A program made the translations under genes and the position numbers. From assembly GCA_035353855.1 (NCBI GenBank), contig DAOQAK010000008.1, positions 1 to 64,000 on the forward strand: DNA of 64,000 nucleotides, written 5' to 3'. Source of the stretch: Bacteroidales bacterium. GTDB taxonomy: Bacteria > Bacteroidota > Bacteroidia > Bacteroidales > CG2-30-32-10. The notes beneath the pieces were generated by a model. It did not search any database. It was not told the DNA's origin and saw nothing but the letters and a program-made list of their open reading frames with translations. Positions 45,801 to 54,727 of the stretch are shown here, in pieces (position 1 is the first letter of the stretch; every line of letters starts with the position of its first letter).

Positions 45801-48311
45801 AGCAACAGGAGTTACAATATAAGTTACTGTTCCGTTTGAACTTCCCGGGTTAGTTAAAGTTTGAGAAATGATATTTCCTGTTCCGTTTGAAAAACCGGTA
45901 ATACCGCTTGCAGAACTTGCTGTCCATGAAAAAGTGGTTCCTGCAACAGTTGAAGATAAATTGATACTTGTTGTTCCCCCGGTACAAAATGATTGAGTTG
46001 ATGGTGTAGCAGAAGCAATAGGTAATTGATTTACTGTTATTGTAGCGCTTCCACTGGAGGTGCCGGTACAATTCGCATCAGTTGCTGAAACTAGCGAATA
46101 TGTGGTAGTTGTTGATGGTGAAACAGAAAAAGTATAAGGCGAAGATGTAATATTGCTGATTGTAGTATTGCTGCTTCCATTTGAATATACAACAGTCCAT
46201 GGCGAAGCTCCTGCTAATGCAATTGTAAGGTTTGTGCTATTACCTGCACAAATAGTAGCATTTCCGCTTAGAGTTCCTGTTGCCGGGCAATTACAGGTTT
46301 TGGTTCCGCTAATTACTTGAGGATTGCAATTATAGTTATCAGTTATAGAAAAACTATATGGTGAACCACTATTTATCCATCCACTGGTATATGTGTATGG
46401 AGAACCCGGTGTTATTGTGCCTGATGGTGTAACAGAATATGCCGAAGGATTTCCTCCGCTGATATTGAATGTAACCTGGTATTGAGTAAATGGTCCGTTG
46501 CATATAGTATTGATATTTGAAACAACAATTGCCGGATCTACTGAAATTGTAGCAGAGCCGCTTACTGTACCTGTACAGTTGGCATCGGTAACTGATACAG
46601 GAGTATATGTTGTTGCTGATGTTGGATTAACGGTAATGGTTGCAGGGCTTGAATTTAATGTTACTGTATGATTTGTGCCGTCATTGTATGTGTATGTCCA
46701 GGGTGCAGTTCCGGTTAAAATAACCTGCAGGTTTGTATTTACTCCCGGGCATATTGTTGTAGTACCGCTCAAAACAGCTGTTGGTTTTGGGTTAACGGTG
46801 ATAACAACGTTAACCGGCGTTCCGGAGCAGGTGTTTGCCGTTGGAGTAATCGTGTAGGTAACTGTTCCTGCTGATGCTCCCGAATTAGTAAGTGTTTGAG
46901 CTATTGAATTTCCGGAACCGCTTGAATAACCCGATATACTTCCGGTTGCGCTTGCGGTCCATGAATAGGTTGTTCCGGTTACATTAGATGATAATGAAAT
47001 TCCTGTAGTTCCTCCAGAGCAAAGGGTTTGAGATGTTGGAGATGCAGTAACAACAGGGATAGGATTTATAGTGATGGTAGCAGTAATTGGAGTTCCGGTA
47101 CAAGAATTTGCGACAGGTGTGATAGTATAAGTAACCGTACCTGCCGAGGTTCCCGTATTTGTAATAGTTTGAGCTATTGAATTTCCTGATCCGCTTGAAT
47201 AACCCGTAACACTTCCGGTAGCGCTTGCTGTCCATGAATAGGTAGTACCAATAACATTTGAAGATAAGGCAATTCCTGTGGTTCCGCCGGAGCAAATTGT
47301 TTGTGAAGATGGCGTAGCAGTAGCAACAGGAATAGGATTGACATTTACGGTCAAGTTATCTGTTACTGTTATTTGTGCGGAGTTACAGTTTGTATAAACT
47401 ATTTGTGCGGTATATGTTGTGGTATTTGCAGGAGAAACAGTAGTTGTAGCACCGGAAGCTATCTGGGTACTTCCCTGCCACCATGATACCGTGTAATTTT
47501 GAGTTCCGTTAGGAGTGAATCGCCATGCTTCATTGGAGGTTTCCCATGCTCCTGTGTTTCTTCCCGGAGGTGTAAATCCCAATGTGCCTGCTGCATTTTG
47601 TATACCTATACATTTGTTTCCATCATTCCAGTCACTGCAAAGAGGTGCATTCTGTATGTATACTTCTATTACATTGGTAGATTCGTATAAAACTATCATA
47701 TGAGTTGCAAGCAGGGAATTACAAGAAGTTTTAAACATGGCAACATCTTTCCAGCTGACTACAAAGGTTCGGCATGGATATGACCCATAAGTGTTATAAT
47801 ACATATCACCGGCGACAGACGGATCGATATCATGATAAGGTCCGAATATGAATGGTCCAAGGCTTTTCCATGGATTGTTAGTAGCATAATAAACGATATC
47901 AGGATTAGGACAGGATTCTGTATATTTCCACTCGCACCATTTTCCTGCGTTGGTAAGATTAAACGAGATCATTCCGTTTGAACCGGCAACCAACTGTGTA
48001 TATGAATTTCCAAAGAAACAAAATGTAAAAGGAATATTTAAAGCAGAAGTCCAGGTGTCATCGATATTTACGAGTACAGGAGTTCCTGCATTATACGAGT
48101 ATGGCGGAGCATAAGGAATAGACGATACCGAATAAGTTGTTGTTGCACCGGTTGCCAGGTAAGTTGATGAAAGATTTGCGCTGTTTCCATTACATATGGT
48201 CTGGTCGTTTCCTGCATTAATACTGGCGCATCCGGGTTGAGAATAGATTTGTAACTGGAATAAAAATAAACAACTAAGAAAAATTATTCTGTATTTTGTC
48301 TCTTTGTTCAT
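42864..48311 (-). CDS. Giant secreted PKD/Ig-repeat protein with T9SS type B sorting domain
   Basis: 1815 aa with a signal peptide (IIFLSCLFLFQLQIYSQ). Residues about 30-270 form a nidogen-like globular domain (TSALNIPFTFCFFGNSYTQ). It is followed by more than ten Ig/PKD-like modules of about 80-90 residues starting with forms like CSGGTTGISLSSNV and AGTDQAICNGESTNLSA. Some neighbouring modules are almost identical. SprB-like repeats (GGVPAYIYNWNPS) and two PKD domains (SWLWNFGDFQSG, YWNWNFDDEIS) follow. The end, VPNTFTPNGDGVNDYFYPVG to YDRWGEIVF, is the gliding-motility-associated/T9SS type B domain. Predicted surface adhesin. Confidence 0.9.
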   Translation of the reverse strand: MNKETKYRIIFLSCLFLFQLQIYSQPGCASINAGNDQTICNGNSANLSSTYLATGATTTYSVSSIPYAPPYSYNAGTPVLVNIDDTWTSALNIPFTFCFFGNSYTQLVAGSNGMISFNLTNAGKWCEWKYTESCPNPDIVYYATNNPWKSLGPFIFGPYHDIDPSVAGDMYYNTYGSYPCRTFVVSWKDVAMFKTSCNSLLATHMIVLYESTNVIEVYIQNAPLCSDWNDGNKCIGIQNAAGTLGFTPPGRNTGAWETSNEAWRFTPNGTQNYTVSWWQGSTQIASGATTTVSPANTTTYTAQIVYTNCNSAQITVTDNLTVNVNPIPVATATPSSQTICSGGTTGIALSSNVIGTTYSWTASATGSVTGYSSGSGNSIAQTITNTGTSAGTVTYTITPVANSCTGTPITATITINPIPVVTASPTSQTLCSGGTTGISLSSNVTGTTYSWTASATGSISGYSSGSGNSIAQTLTNSGASAGTVTYTITPTANTCSGTPVNVVITVNPKPTAVLSGTTTICPGVNTNLQVILTGTAPWTYTYNDGTNHTVTLNSSPATITVNPTSATTYTPVSVTDANCTGTVSGSATISVDPAIVVSNINTICNGPFTQYQVTFNISGGNPSAYSVTPSGTITPGSPYTYTSGWINSGSPYSFSITDNYNCNPQVISGTKTCNCPATGTLSGNATICAGNSTNLTIALAGASPWTVVYSNGSSNTTISNITSSPYTFSVSPSTTTTYSLVSATDANCTGTSSGSATITVNQLPIASATPSTQSFCTGGTTSINLSSTVAGTTFSWTASSASGITGFSNGTGNIISQTLTNPGSSNGTVTYIVTPVANSCTGTPINVVVTVYPSPTANAGTDQIICSGQNANLTAYGGVSYSWSNTATSQSTNVSPTSNTLYIVTVTSANGCTASDDVLVSVNPLPPANAGPDQGICINSSTTLNASGGTIYSWSPTSYLDNPLISNPAANPTSTTIYTVTVTDANGCSATDNMTLTVYTSLPVNAGTDQAICNGESTNLSAIGGTYYSWSPSTGLSSTTIANPVANPTTTTTYIVTISDTHGCSATDDIIITVSPVPASGFTLLSPICVGQTSEINYIGNAGTAATYDWDFNGGTVVSGTGQGPYQISWASPSTYNISLTVTENGCSTTTSQSQVVGQVTVSIIITHPISCNNANDGAVSVNASGAPPYQYLWSTQETTREIQNLSDNTAYSVTVTDNNGCVTVDSISLLEPKPLFINLTTTNVSCYGGNNGTALAIVSGGIFPYQYSWLPSGTAGNINSVTTLTEGTYTFTVLDANGCSKDTTFTISQPPLLTYSYTSDSVNCHSGSDGSIILNVSGGVPAYIYNWNPSVSSDSSALNIQAGTYSVTISDQNSCSASTSINIGEPPALILSNSGDVTICNSQSTTISANASGGTGSYIFTWDNGLGTGSSFNVNPTSTTTYTVSVTDENGCTVPSQTLTVYVSPPIYVTVTADPSSFCYGESTQLTASATGGNGSYVYYWNNGIGISTSTITISPTTSTTYVVTVTDGCNSPQGVDSILITVYPLPQILFAGDTIKGCVPLTVNFSDSSSPAISSWLWNFGDFQSGINNHSALQSPSHTFSLPGKYSITLYATTTHGCTDSATYQEYIEVYPIPEANFYYDPEVISILNSTVTFTDISTDAAYWNWNFDDEISLSENFSDIQSPTHYFNNSGSYDVVLTVISQFGCIDSISKTIIVNPEFTFFVPNTFTPNGDGVNDYFYPVGEGFDLNNYEMDIYDRWGEIVFKTNNYYEYWDGKKMGKSDVAPQGVYSWIVELKDFSGKRHLYTGKVNLMK

Positions 48312-48663
48312 ACGCTCTTCCTTCTTTCTTTTTCTGTAATTGTTTTTAAATTAAAGACGTAATAAAAAAAATTATGGTTGCTTATTTTTTCATAATAATA
48401 ATGTGTTACCGTAAAAATACCACATTTTCAAGGCAAATCATAGAAAAATATACGTTTTTTCAACAAATTTTAATGCTCTGTACATTCAGTACTAAACAGA
48501 TTTAGAATGCTGTTACGAGTTTTAATTAGGTATGCATACTTATGCATTTAAGTAGTTACACGAAGTGAAATTTTTCTTAAAATCAAGGTGTTGTAAAGAA
48601 AAATGATAAAAAATCAAGGTTCCGATATACTAAAAAAAAGAAGAGAGAATAGATGAAATTTTA
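48312..48663. other. Gene-free stretch
   Basis: No gene seen. A small palindrome (ATGCATA CT TATGCAT, 48532-48547) and a direct repeat of AAAATCAAGGT (about 48580 and 48610) are present. No clear promoter for the giant T9SS gene was found. Confidence 0.4.
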
Positions 48664-49383
48664 TTAATAACCTGATGAAAGAATATCTGCAATGTGGATG
48701 GTTTTTATCGGGGAATTATGTTTTTTAATATATGCTTCAATATGCATAAGACAGGATGCTTCTGTAGATACAATATACTCTGCGCCTGAATCAATGGCAT
48801 GCTGAACTTTTTGTTCGGCCATTGCTGTTGAAATAGCTTCATTCTTTACAGAAAATGTCCCTCCAAAACCACAGCAAGTATCATGGTTTTTCATTTCATG
48901 TATTTTTATGCCACGTACATTTTCCAGCAATATCCTTGGTTCGTCTTTAATTCCGTATTCACGAAGGGCGGAGCAGGAATCGTGATACGATACAATACCA
49001 TTAAAAGAAGCGCCAATATCCTTAACATTCATAATATTCACAAGAAAGTCAGTGAATTCAAAAATGTTTTTTTGAAGCTGTTTGTACTCATTGTGTAATG
49101 CAGTGTTGTGAAATAATTCAGAATAATAGTTACGAACCATGCTTACGCATGATGCGGATGGCGCAACAATATAACGATCGTTTGGAAAATCGCGGATAAA
49201 TTTTTCACCCATACATTTTGCATGTTCCCAGAAACCACTGTTGAATGCAACTTGTCCGCAACAGGTTTGTTCTGTATTATAATTAACCCCAATATCAATT
49301 TTTTCCAGGACTTTGATCATGTTGAATGCAGTCTGTGGGTAAATCTGATCAATAAAACAGGGTATAAAAATATCAACAACCAT
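48664..49383 (-). CDS. LutA-like (Fe-S)-binding protein (CCG domain)
   Basis: About 239 aa from the ATG at 49383, the usual LutA length; a start at 49416 would add an untypical leader. Two cysteine-rich CCG domains are seen: IPCFIDQIYPQTAFN with TCCGQVAFNSG, and SYHDSCSALREYG with HDTCCGFGGTFSVK. In lactate-utilisation complexes LutA works with LutB and LutC. A LUD/LutC-like protein is encoded 3 kb away but LutB is not in the window. A -7 box TAAATTTG is at 49414-49421 (minus). Confidence 0.85.
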   Translation of the reverse strand: MVVDIFIPCFIDQIYPQTAFNMIKVLEKIDIGVNYNTEQTCCGQVAFNSGFWEHAKCMGEKFIRDFPNDRYIVAPSASCVSMVRNYYSELFHNTALHNEYKQLQKNIFEFTDFLVNIMNVKDIGASFNGIVSYHDSCSALREYGIKDEPRILLENVRGIKIHEMKNHDTCCGFGGTFSVKNEAISTAMAEQKVQHAIDSGAEYIVSTEASCLMHIEAYIKKHNSPIKTIHIADILSSGY

Positions 49384-49483
49384 ATTGCAAAAATTCAGAA
49401 TTCTATTACTATGCAAATTTATAAAAAATATCAGATAATTGATTTCTTTTAAATAAGAGGGAATGAAGAGGGAAATATTTTTT

Positions 49484-49491
49484 TATTTTTG
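49484..49491 (+). promoter_or_regulatory. Possible -7 box for the HAD hydrolase gene
   Basis: TATTTTTG, a match to TAnnTTTG, 32 bases before the ATG at 49524. It is divergent from the lutA -7 box about 65 bases away. No -33 TTTG is evident. Confidence 0.38.
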
Positions 49492-49523
49492 CAAATTATT
49501 GAAAATATTGTGTAAAGCAGGCT

Positions 49524-50219
49524 ATGAATAATTATAAACATCTTTTTTTCGATCTTGATAAAACGTTATGGGATTTCACCGAAAATACAAAAGAAACTTT
49601 CGTCGATCTGTATAATATTTTTAATTTAAAAGAATATGGAGTATCAAGTCCTTTTGCTTTTCATAAAGCATATGAAATACATAACGACAAACTTTGGGAT
49701 TTATATAGGAAAGGAGAGGTTGAAAAAAGTTTTCTGACTAAAGAAAGATACATTCGTACGTTAAAAGATTTTGGAATTTTTGATGAGAATTTAGCTGTTG
49801 AATTTTCAAAAAAATATATTGAGTTAGCTCCGAATAAAACAAAATTGATCGACAGCGCTCTTGATGTATTGAATTATCTGTATGAAAAGTATTCACTTCA
49901 TATAATAACAAATGGGTTTAATGAAGTACAGTTTTTTAAATTAAAAAATTCAGGACTATCAGCATATTTTAAAACGGTTACTACTTCGGAAGATGCGGGT
50001 TATAACAAACCGGATAAAAGAATTTTTATTTATGCCTTACAAAAAGCAAGTGCTGTAAAATCAGAAAGCATTATGATTGGTGATGATATTTCGGTTGATA
50101 TCATGGGAGCCTGTGAAGCAGGGATAGACCAGGTTTTCGTAAACCTGGAAAATAAAATCCCGAAAGTACGTGCCACTTATGAAATAAAATCGCTGAAAGA
50201 GTTGATGGAAATATTTTAA
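49524..50219 (+). CDS. HAD-family hydrolase (YjjG-type nucleotidase/phosphatase)
   Basis: A 231-aa HAD hydrolase. Motif I is LFFDLDKTLWDF, motif II LHIITNGFNEVQ, and motifs III-IV are YNKPDKRIF and MIGDDISVDIMGACEAG. This matches the YjjG/TIGR02254 group, noncanonical pyrimidine nucleotidases, but substrates of HAD enzymes are hard to predict. Stands alone, convergent with psd. Confidence 0.87.
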   Translation: MNNYKHLFFDLDKTLWDFTENTKETFVDLYNIFNLKEYGVSSPFAFHKAYEIHNDKLWDLYRKGEVEKSFLTKERYIRTLKDFGIFDENLAVEFSKKYIELAPNKTKLIDSALDVLNYLYEKYSLHIITNGFNEVQFFKLKNSGLSAYFKTVTTSEDAGYNKPDKRIFIYALQKASAVKSESIMIGDDISVDIMGACEAGIDQVFVNLENKIPKVRATYEIKSLKELMEIF

Positions 50220-50227
50220 TAAATAAA

Positions 50228-50884
50228 TTAAAATTCGGCAATAATCGTTTTTCCTCCGCGAACGTTTTGCCCGATTTTAACTTTGATGTTTGTACTCAAA
50301 GGGAGAAAGACATCAACGCGCGAACCGAATTTTATAAAACCCAATTCTTCACCTTGTTCTACAATTTTACCTTCTGCAGCTTTGCATACAATTCTTCGGG
50401 CTAAAGCTCCTGCAATTTGCCTTATCAGAATTTCCTGGTTGTTATTATGTTCCAGAACAATTGTGGTGCGTTCGTTTTCTTCCGATGATTTGGGATGCCA
50501 AGCAACAATGTATGAGCCCGGATGATATTTGTAATATTTTATTTTTCCTGCGCAGGGATACCTGTTTAAGTGAACATTTAATGGCGACATGAAAATGGAT
50601 AATTGCAAACGCCTGTCTTTGAAAAATTCATTTTCCATGACTTCTTCAATGACCACAATTTTCCCGTCGGCAGGCGAAAGAAGATAATCATGACTCAGTT
50701 GCATGTCTCTGCGCGGAGAACGGAAAAAATAGACGATCAGCAGAAATAAAATGATAAATGCAGTGAAAGCAAAATATTTTATATATGTATATCCCGGTAA
50801 AAAAATATAAAGTAATATAGCTGCACCTGTCAGAATTAGAAAAGAAATCAAGATAATCAAATAACCTTCTTTATGAATTTTCAT
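50228..50884 (-). CDS. psd: Phosphatidylserine decarboxylase (short form)
   Basis: 218 aa with an N-terminal hairpin of two membrane spans (ILISFLILTGAAILLYIFL). The conserved region LLSPADGKIVVIEEV and the C-terminal self-cleavage site, here FIKFGSRVDVFLP, yield a pyruvoyl Ser. It makes phosphatidylethanolamine. This is the short archaeal-type form common in Bacteroidota. It follows cdsA after 5 bases, so two phospholipid steps are together. Confidence 0.93.
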   Translation of the reverse strand: MKIHKEGYLIILISFLILTGAAILLYIFLPGYTYIKYFAFTAFIILFLLIVYFFRSPRRDMQLSHDYLLSPADGKIVVIEEVMENEFFKDRRLQLSIFMSPLNVHLNRYPCAGKIKYYKYHPGSYIVAWHPKSSEENERTTIVLEHNNNQEILIRQIAGALARRIVCKAAEGKIVEQGEELGFIKFGSRVDVFLPLSTNIKVKIGQNVRGGKTIIAEF

Positions 50885-50889
50885 GGGTA

Positions 50890-51720
50890 TTAAATAAAAA
50901 ATTTAAGATAAAAATAAACAAAAGGCGCCGAAAGCAGAACCGCGTCAAACCTATCGAGTACTCCACCATGCCCAGGGAAAAAATTCCCTGAATCTTTAAT
51001 GTTAAGGTTTCGCTTTAGCATTGACTCCACCAGGTCGCCAAATGTTCCGAAAATAATGATCAATATTGCTGTAATAATCCATTGTTGTGTTGTTAATGAA
51101 GAATAATTTAAAGATAATAATATAGCAAGTCCGATACAAAATACAGCGCCTCCAATTAATCCTTCCCAGCTTTTTTTAGGTGATATGCGTTCAAATAAAC
51201 GGTGCTTGCCAAGCCATATTCCTGTTAAGTAAGCAAAGGTATCGTAAGTCCACAATAGCAGGAAAAATCCTATCAGGATCACTTTATCAAATGAATTTTC
51301 ATGGGTTACAATATGGGGAAGCGATATTAAAATGCTTAATGGTATTGCAATATATATCAAACCCGTAATGCACACTGAAATATTCTGAAATGCTTTTTCC
51401 GATTTCCTGTAAAGCTCGATAATAAATAAGATCAGGATGTAAAGAAAAATAACAAAATAATATTTTTCTGCATGATCAATGTCTATCAACTCCGCATTCT
51501 TAAATACAGTGATCAGAAAGATACATAACCCGGTAATAATGCCATGAATTTTTAATGGACGTATATAATTTTTTTCCTGGAGTGAATAAAATTCCCATAA
51601 CCCGGCAACAGTAAATACTACAAAAACACCGGCAAATAACATATAGTCGATTAGTATGGATCCGATCACTGCTATAACAAATATAGCCCCGGTTAGTGTT
51701 CGTTGCAATAAGTTGCTCAC
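50890..51720 (-). CDS. cdsA: Phosphatidate cytidylyltransferase
   Basis: A 276-aa polytopic membrane protein with the CdsA signature near the C terminus: GDLVESMLKRNLNIKDSGN followed by FPGHGGVLDRFDAVLL. It makes CDP-diacylglycerol, the precursor of all phospholipids here. The start overlaps the end of the DUF2007 gene by 4 bases. Part of the ftsH-LUD-DUF2007-cdsA-psd operon. Confidence 0.95.
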   Translation of the reverse strand: MSNLLQRTLTGAIFVIAVIGSILIDYMLFAGVFVVFTVAGLWEFYSLQEKNYIRPLKIHGIITGLCIFLITVFKNAELIDIDHAEKYYFVIFLYILILFIIELYRKSEKAFQNISVCITGLIYIAIPLSILISLPHIVTHENSFDKVILIGFFLLLWTYDTFAYLTGIWLGKHRLFERISPKKSWEGLIGGAVFCIGLAILLSLNYSSLTTQQWIITAILIIIFGTFGDLVESMLKRNLNIKDSGNFFPGHGGVLDRFDAVLLSAPFVYFYLKFFI

Positions 51721-51914
51721 AGTTTATTTTTTATTATGATTTGTTTAGCAAGTATCACATCGTTGGGATGAACATGAACTTCAATATCGCCAATGTGATA
51801 TGCTGAATCTTGTTTATTCACAATTACACTATCAATATTATTATCTAAAAGCACAGCCTGAACAATCTCTGCTTTATGAATTACTGCCGAACTGTAAATA
51901 CAAACCCAGTTCAT
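51717..51914 (-). CDS. DUF2007-type small protein
   Basis: A 65-aa protein (MNWVCIYSSAVIHKAEIVQA ... VHPNDVILAKQIIIK). The pattern fits DUF2007/putative signal-transducing proteins, with an alpha-beta fold and no catalytic residues. It lies between the LUD gene and cdsA and overlaps cdsA by 4 bases. Confidence 0.8.
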   Translation of the reverse strand: MNWVCIYSSAVIHKAEIVQAVLLDNNIDSVIVNKQDSAYHIGDIEVHVHPNDVILAKQIIIKNKL

Positions 51915-51928
51915 AATACTGATATTTT

Positions 51929-52582
51929 TTAGATTTGGTTATTTATTGAATCATCAACAAGGAAAACATATAATTCGCATGGTCCATGTGCACCCATTAT
52001 AAGTGTTTTTTCAATATCGGCGGTACGGCTTGGACCGGTAATCATTGAAATCATCGAAGGCATTTTTTCATATTTGGTTTTTATCCCGTTCAAAGCTTGT
52101 TTTATATCGGGAACAATTTGTGATGTATATGCAAAAACAATATGTACCGGGGGAAAAACAAATGAACGTCTACCGCATTGTTGTTTTGATGACACCATTA
52201 TACTGCCCAGCCTGGAAATAAGAAATTCGCATGATGTAATTCCAACTTCAGTATCAATAAAATCTTCATCATCCGATAAAAAAGGAATATTATTTTCAGT
52301 AAGTATTTTGTTCACCTTATCTTCTTTACAAAAAATATTTATCCAATGATTTTCTGTTATTAGCGCCTTTAGTGTTTCGGCAAGATCCTGTTCGGATTCG
52401 CAATAAACAAATTTTCCTGATGCTTTAATAAATTCTTCCGCAAATATGATATCCGGTGATTCATTCGTTTCTTTGTAAATATTTGAATCAAAATCAATAT
52501 CAGGAAACGGATTCGGCATTTTATGAATCAATGCATTCCTTACTTTTTTTAATACCTTTTCTCTGGAAGTTGCTTCATCCAT
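51929..52582 (-). CDS. LUD-domain (LutC/YkgG-like) protein
   Basis: 217 aa. LutC-like landmarks are DTEVGITSCEFLISRLGSIMV, PPVHIVFAYTSQIVPDI, and the C-terminal MITGPSRTADIEKTLIMGAHGP. In other bacteria LutC belongs to lactate oxidation. Here it follows ftsH by one base, a placement I recall as conserved in Bacteroidota, so its role may differ. The only other Lut-like gene in the window is 3 kb away. Confidence 0.88.
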   Translation of the reverse strand: MDEATSREKVLKKVRNALIHKMPNPFPDIDFDSNIYKETNESPDIIFAEEFIKASGKFVYCESEQDLAETLKALITENHWINIFCKEDKVNKILTENNIPFLSDDEDFIDTEVGITSCEFLISRLGSIMVSSKQQCGRRSFVFPPVHIVFAYTSQIVPDIKQALNGIKTKYEKMPSMISMITGPSRTADIEKTLIMGAHGPCELYVFLVDDSINNQI

Positions 52583-52583
52583 T

Positions 52584-54707
52584 TTATGTGATATTATTTA
52601 AATTAGTATCGTTTGAAACTCCCAAATCATTAATGTTTTCAGGTGTTTTGTCTTCAATATCATCCGGGTTTGTTTTGTCTGGAATTTCAGTATTTTTTGT
52701 AACAGAATTTATTTCTTTATTTTCCTCGTCAAAATGTCTTTTCCCGAATATTTCTTCAAGGTCTTCTCTGAAAATTACTTCTTTTTCAAGTAACCTGCTG
52801 GCCAGTTTATTTAATTTGTCTTTATTTTCAGTAAGAATTTCTTTCGCAGTATTATAAGCTTTTTCAATCAGATCTTTCAGTTCCTTATCAATCGTTTCTG
52901 CTGTAGCTTCGCTATATGGTTTAGTAAAAGAATATTCTGAAGCTCCTGTAGAATCATAATAACTAAGGTTGCCAATATTCTTATTTAACCCATAATATAC
53001 AATCATTGCATAAGCCTGCTTGGTGATTTTTTCAAGGTCATTCAAAGCGCCTGTGGAAATTTTACCGAAAATAATTTCTTCGGCAGCTCTTCCTCCAAGT
53101 GTAGCAACAAGATCATCGAACATTTGTTCGAATGTGGTGATCTGTCTTTCTTCGGGTAAATACCATGCTGCTCCTAAAGCTTTACCGCGAGGAACTATTG
53201 TTACTTTGATGAGTGGGTTGGCATATTTTAACATCCAGCTTACAGAAGCATGTCCGGCTTCATGATAAGCAATAACTTTTTTCTCTTCAGGTGAAATTAT
53301 TTTGCTGCGTTTTTCAAGCCCGCCAACGATCCTGTCGATAGCATCAAGGAAATCTTGTTTTTCAATAGTTTTTTTATTATTCCTTGCAGCAATAAGAGCG
53401 GATTCATTACAAACATTGGCAATATCAGCGCCTGAGAATCCGGGAGTTTGTTTTGCAAGAAAATCAGTATCTACAGTAATATCGAGTTTCAAAGGTTTAA
53501 TGTGAACTTTGAAAATGGCTTTACGTTCTTCAAGATCAGGAAGCTCAAGATGAATCTGCCTGTCGAATCGCCCTGCACGCATTAATGCGCGGTCGAGTAT
53601 ATCAGCACGGTTTGTGGCGGCAAGAATAATTACCCCCACATTGGTTCCGAAGCCATCCATCTCGGTCAATAATTGATTCAGCGTATTCTCTCTTTCATCG
53701 TTAGCGCCGGTAATCGCATTTTTGCCTCTTGCTCTTCCTATTGCATCAATCTCATCAATAAAAATAATACAGGGTGCTTTTTCTTTAGCCTGACGGAACA
53801 GATCACGTACACGTGAAGCGCCTACTCCTACAAACATTTCAACAAAATCGGAACCGGATAACGAGAAGAATGGAACTTTGGCTTCGCCTGCAACAGCCTT
53901 AGCCAATAATGTTTTTCCTGTTCCCGGAGGACCAATTAGCAATGCTCCTTTAGGGATTTTTCCTCCGAGTTCGGTATATTTTTTAGGATTTTTAAGGAAA
54001 TCAACAATTTCCATGATTTCCACTTTAGCTTCTGCAAGACCTGCAACATCATTGAAATTTATATTTACAGTGGTGTCCTTATCAAATAATTGTGCTTTTG
54101 ATTTTCCTATATTAAAAATCTGACCGCCGCCACCACCGGCTCCTCCACCCATTCTTTTCATTATCCACATCCAGAAAATTACCAAAATTGCAATAGGTAC
54201 CAGCCATCCCAGTAATTGTCCGCCCCAGTCGCTTTCTTTATCCCTGAGCACTTTTAAATCATCGAACTGTTTTTTGATAAATTGAATTTTTGCTTTTGGA
54301 ACATTTAATGTGTCACTAAGTATCTTACTTTCTTCTTTAGTTAATTCATTAAAAAATGATTCATTAGAAACCTGGAAATAAAAATGAGGTCCTGCATTTA
54401 AACCTCCGCCAAGACTTTTGTTTATTTCTTCGTATTCTTTCTTTTTAAGACTGTCTTTTTTTATATAAACCCTGGCTTCTTCATTATTGATGATTAATAA
54501 TTTTTCAACATCGCCTTTTGACAGCATTTTTACAAAATCCGATAAATTGGTTTCTTTGGAAGAAGTATTCCATCCTCCCATGAACTGGAGTCCTAAAAAT
54601 ACTACAGCAAGAATTCCGTAAATCCAATAGAAACTAAAACCATTCTTTGGTTTTTTTATATTGGGATTGAATTTTTTATTTGGGTTTTGATTTTTATTTT
54701 CATCCAT
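52584..54707 (-). CDS. ftsH: ATP-dependent zinc metalloprotease FtsH
   Basis: 707 aa. Two membrane segments (about 27-44 and 164-184) flank a periplasmic part. The AAA domain has Walker A GPPGTGKT (259-266) and Walker B FIDEID (316-321). The zinc site is HEAGH (482-486). The C-terminal tail is acidic and Asn-rich. A membrane-bound quality-control protease. Located between rsfS (20 bases upstream) and the LUD gene (1 base downstream). Confidence 0.97.
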   Translation of the reverse strand: MDENKNQNPNKKFNPNIKKPKNGFSFYWIYGILAVVFLGLQFMGGWNTSSKETNLSDFVKMLSKGDVEKLLIINNEEARVYIKKDSLKKKEYEEINKSLGGGLNAGPHFYFQVSNESFFNELTKEESKILSDTLNVPKAKIQFIKKQFDDLKVLRDKESDWGGQLLGWLVPIAILVIFWMWIMKRMGGGAGGGGGQIFNIGKSKAQLFDKDTTVNINFNDVAGLAEAKVEIMEIVDFLKNPKKYTELGGKIPKGALLIGPPGTGKTLLAKAVAGEAKVPFFSLSGSDFVEMFVGVGASRVRDLFRQAKEKAPCIIFIDEIDAIGRARGKNAITGANDERENTLNQLLTEMDGFGTNVGVIILAATNRADILDRALMRAGRFDRQIHLELPDLEERKAIFKVHIKPLKLDITVDTDFLAKQTPGFSGADIANVCNESALIAARNNKKTIEKQDFLDAIDRIVGGLEKRSKIISPEEKKVIAYHEAGHASVSWMLKYANPLIKVTIVPRGKALGAAWYLPEERQITTFEQMFDDLVATLGGRAAEEIIFGKISTGALNDLEKITKQAYAMIVYYGLNKNIGNLSYYDSTGASEYSFTKPYSEATAETIDKELKDLIEKAYNTAKEILTENKDKLNKLASRLLEKEVIFREDLEEIFGKRHFDEENKEINSVTKNTEIPDKTNPDDIEDKTPENINDLGVSNDTNLNNIT

Positions 54708-54727
54708 TTTTTTGAACTCCCTAAATG

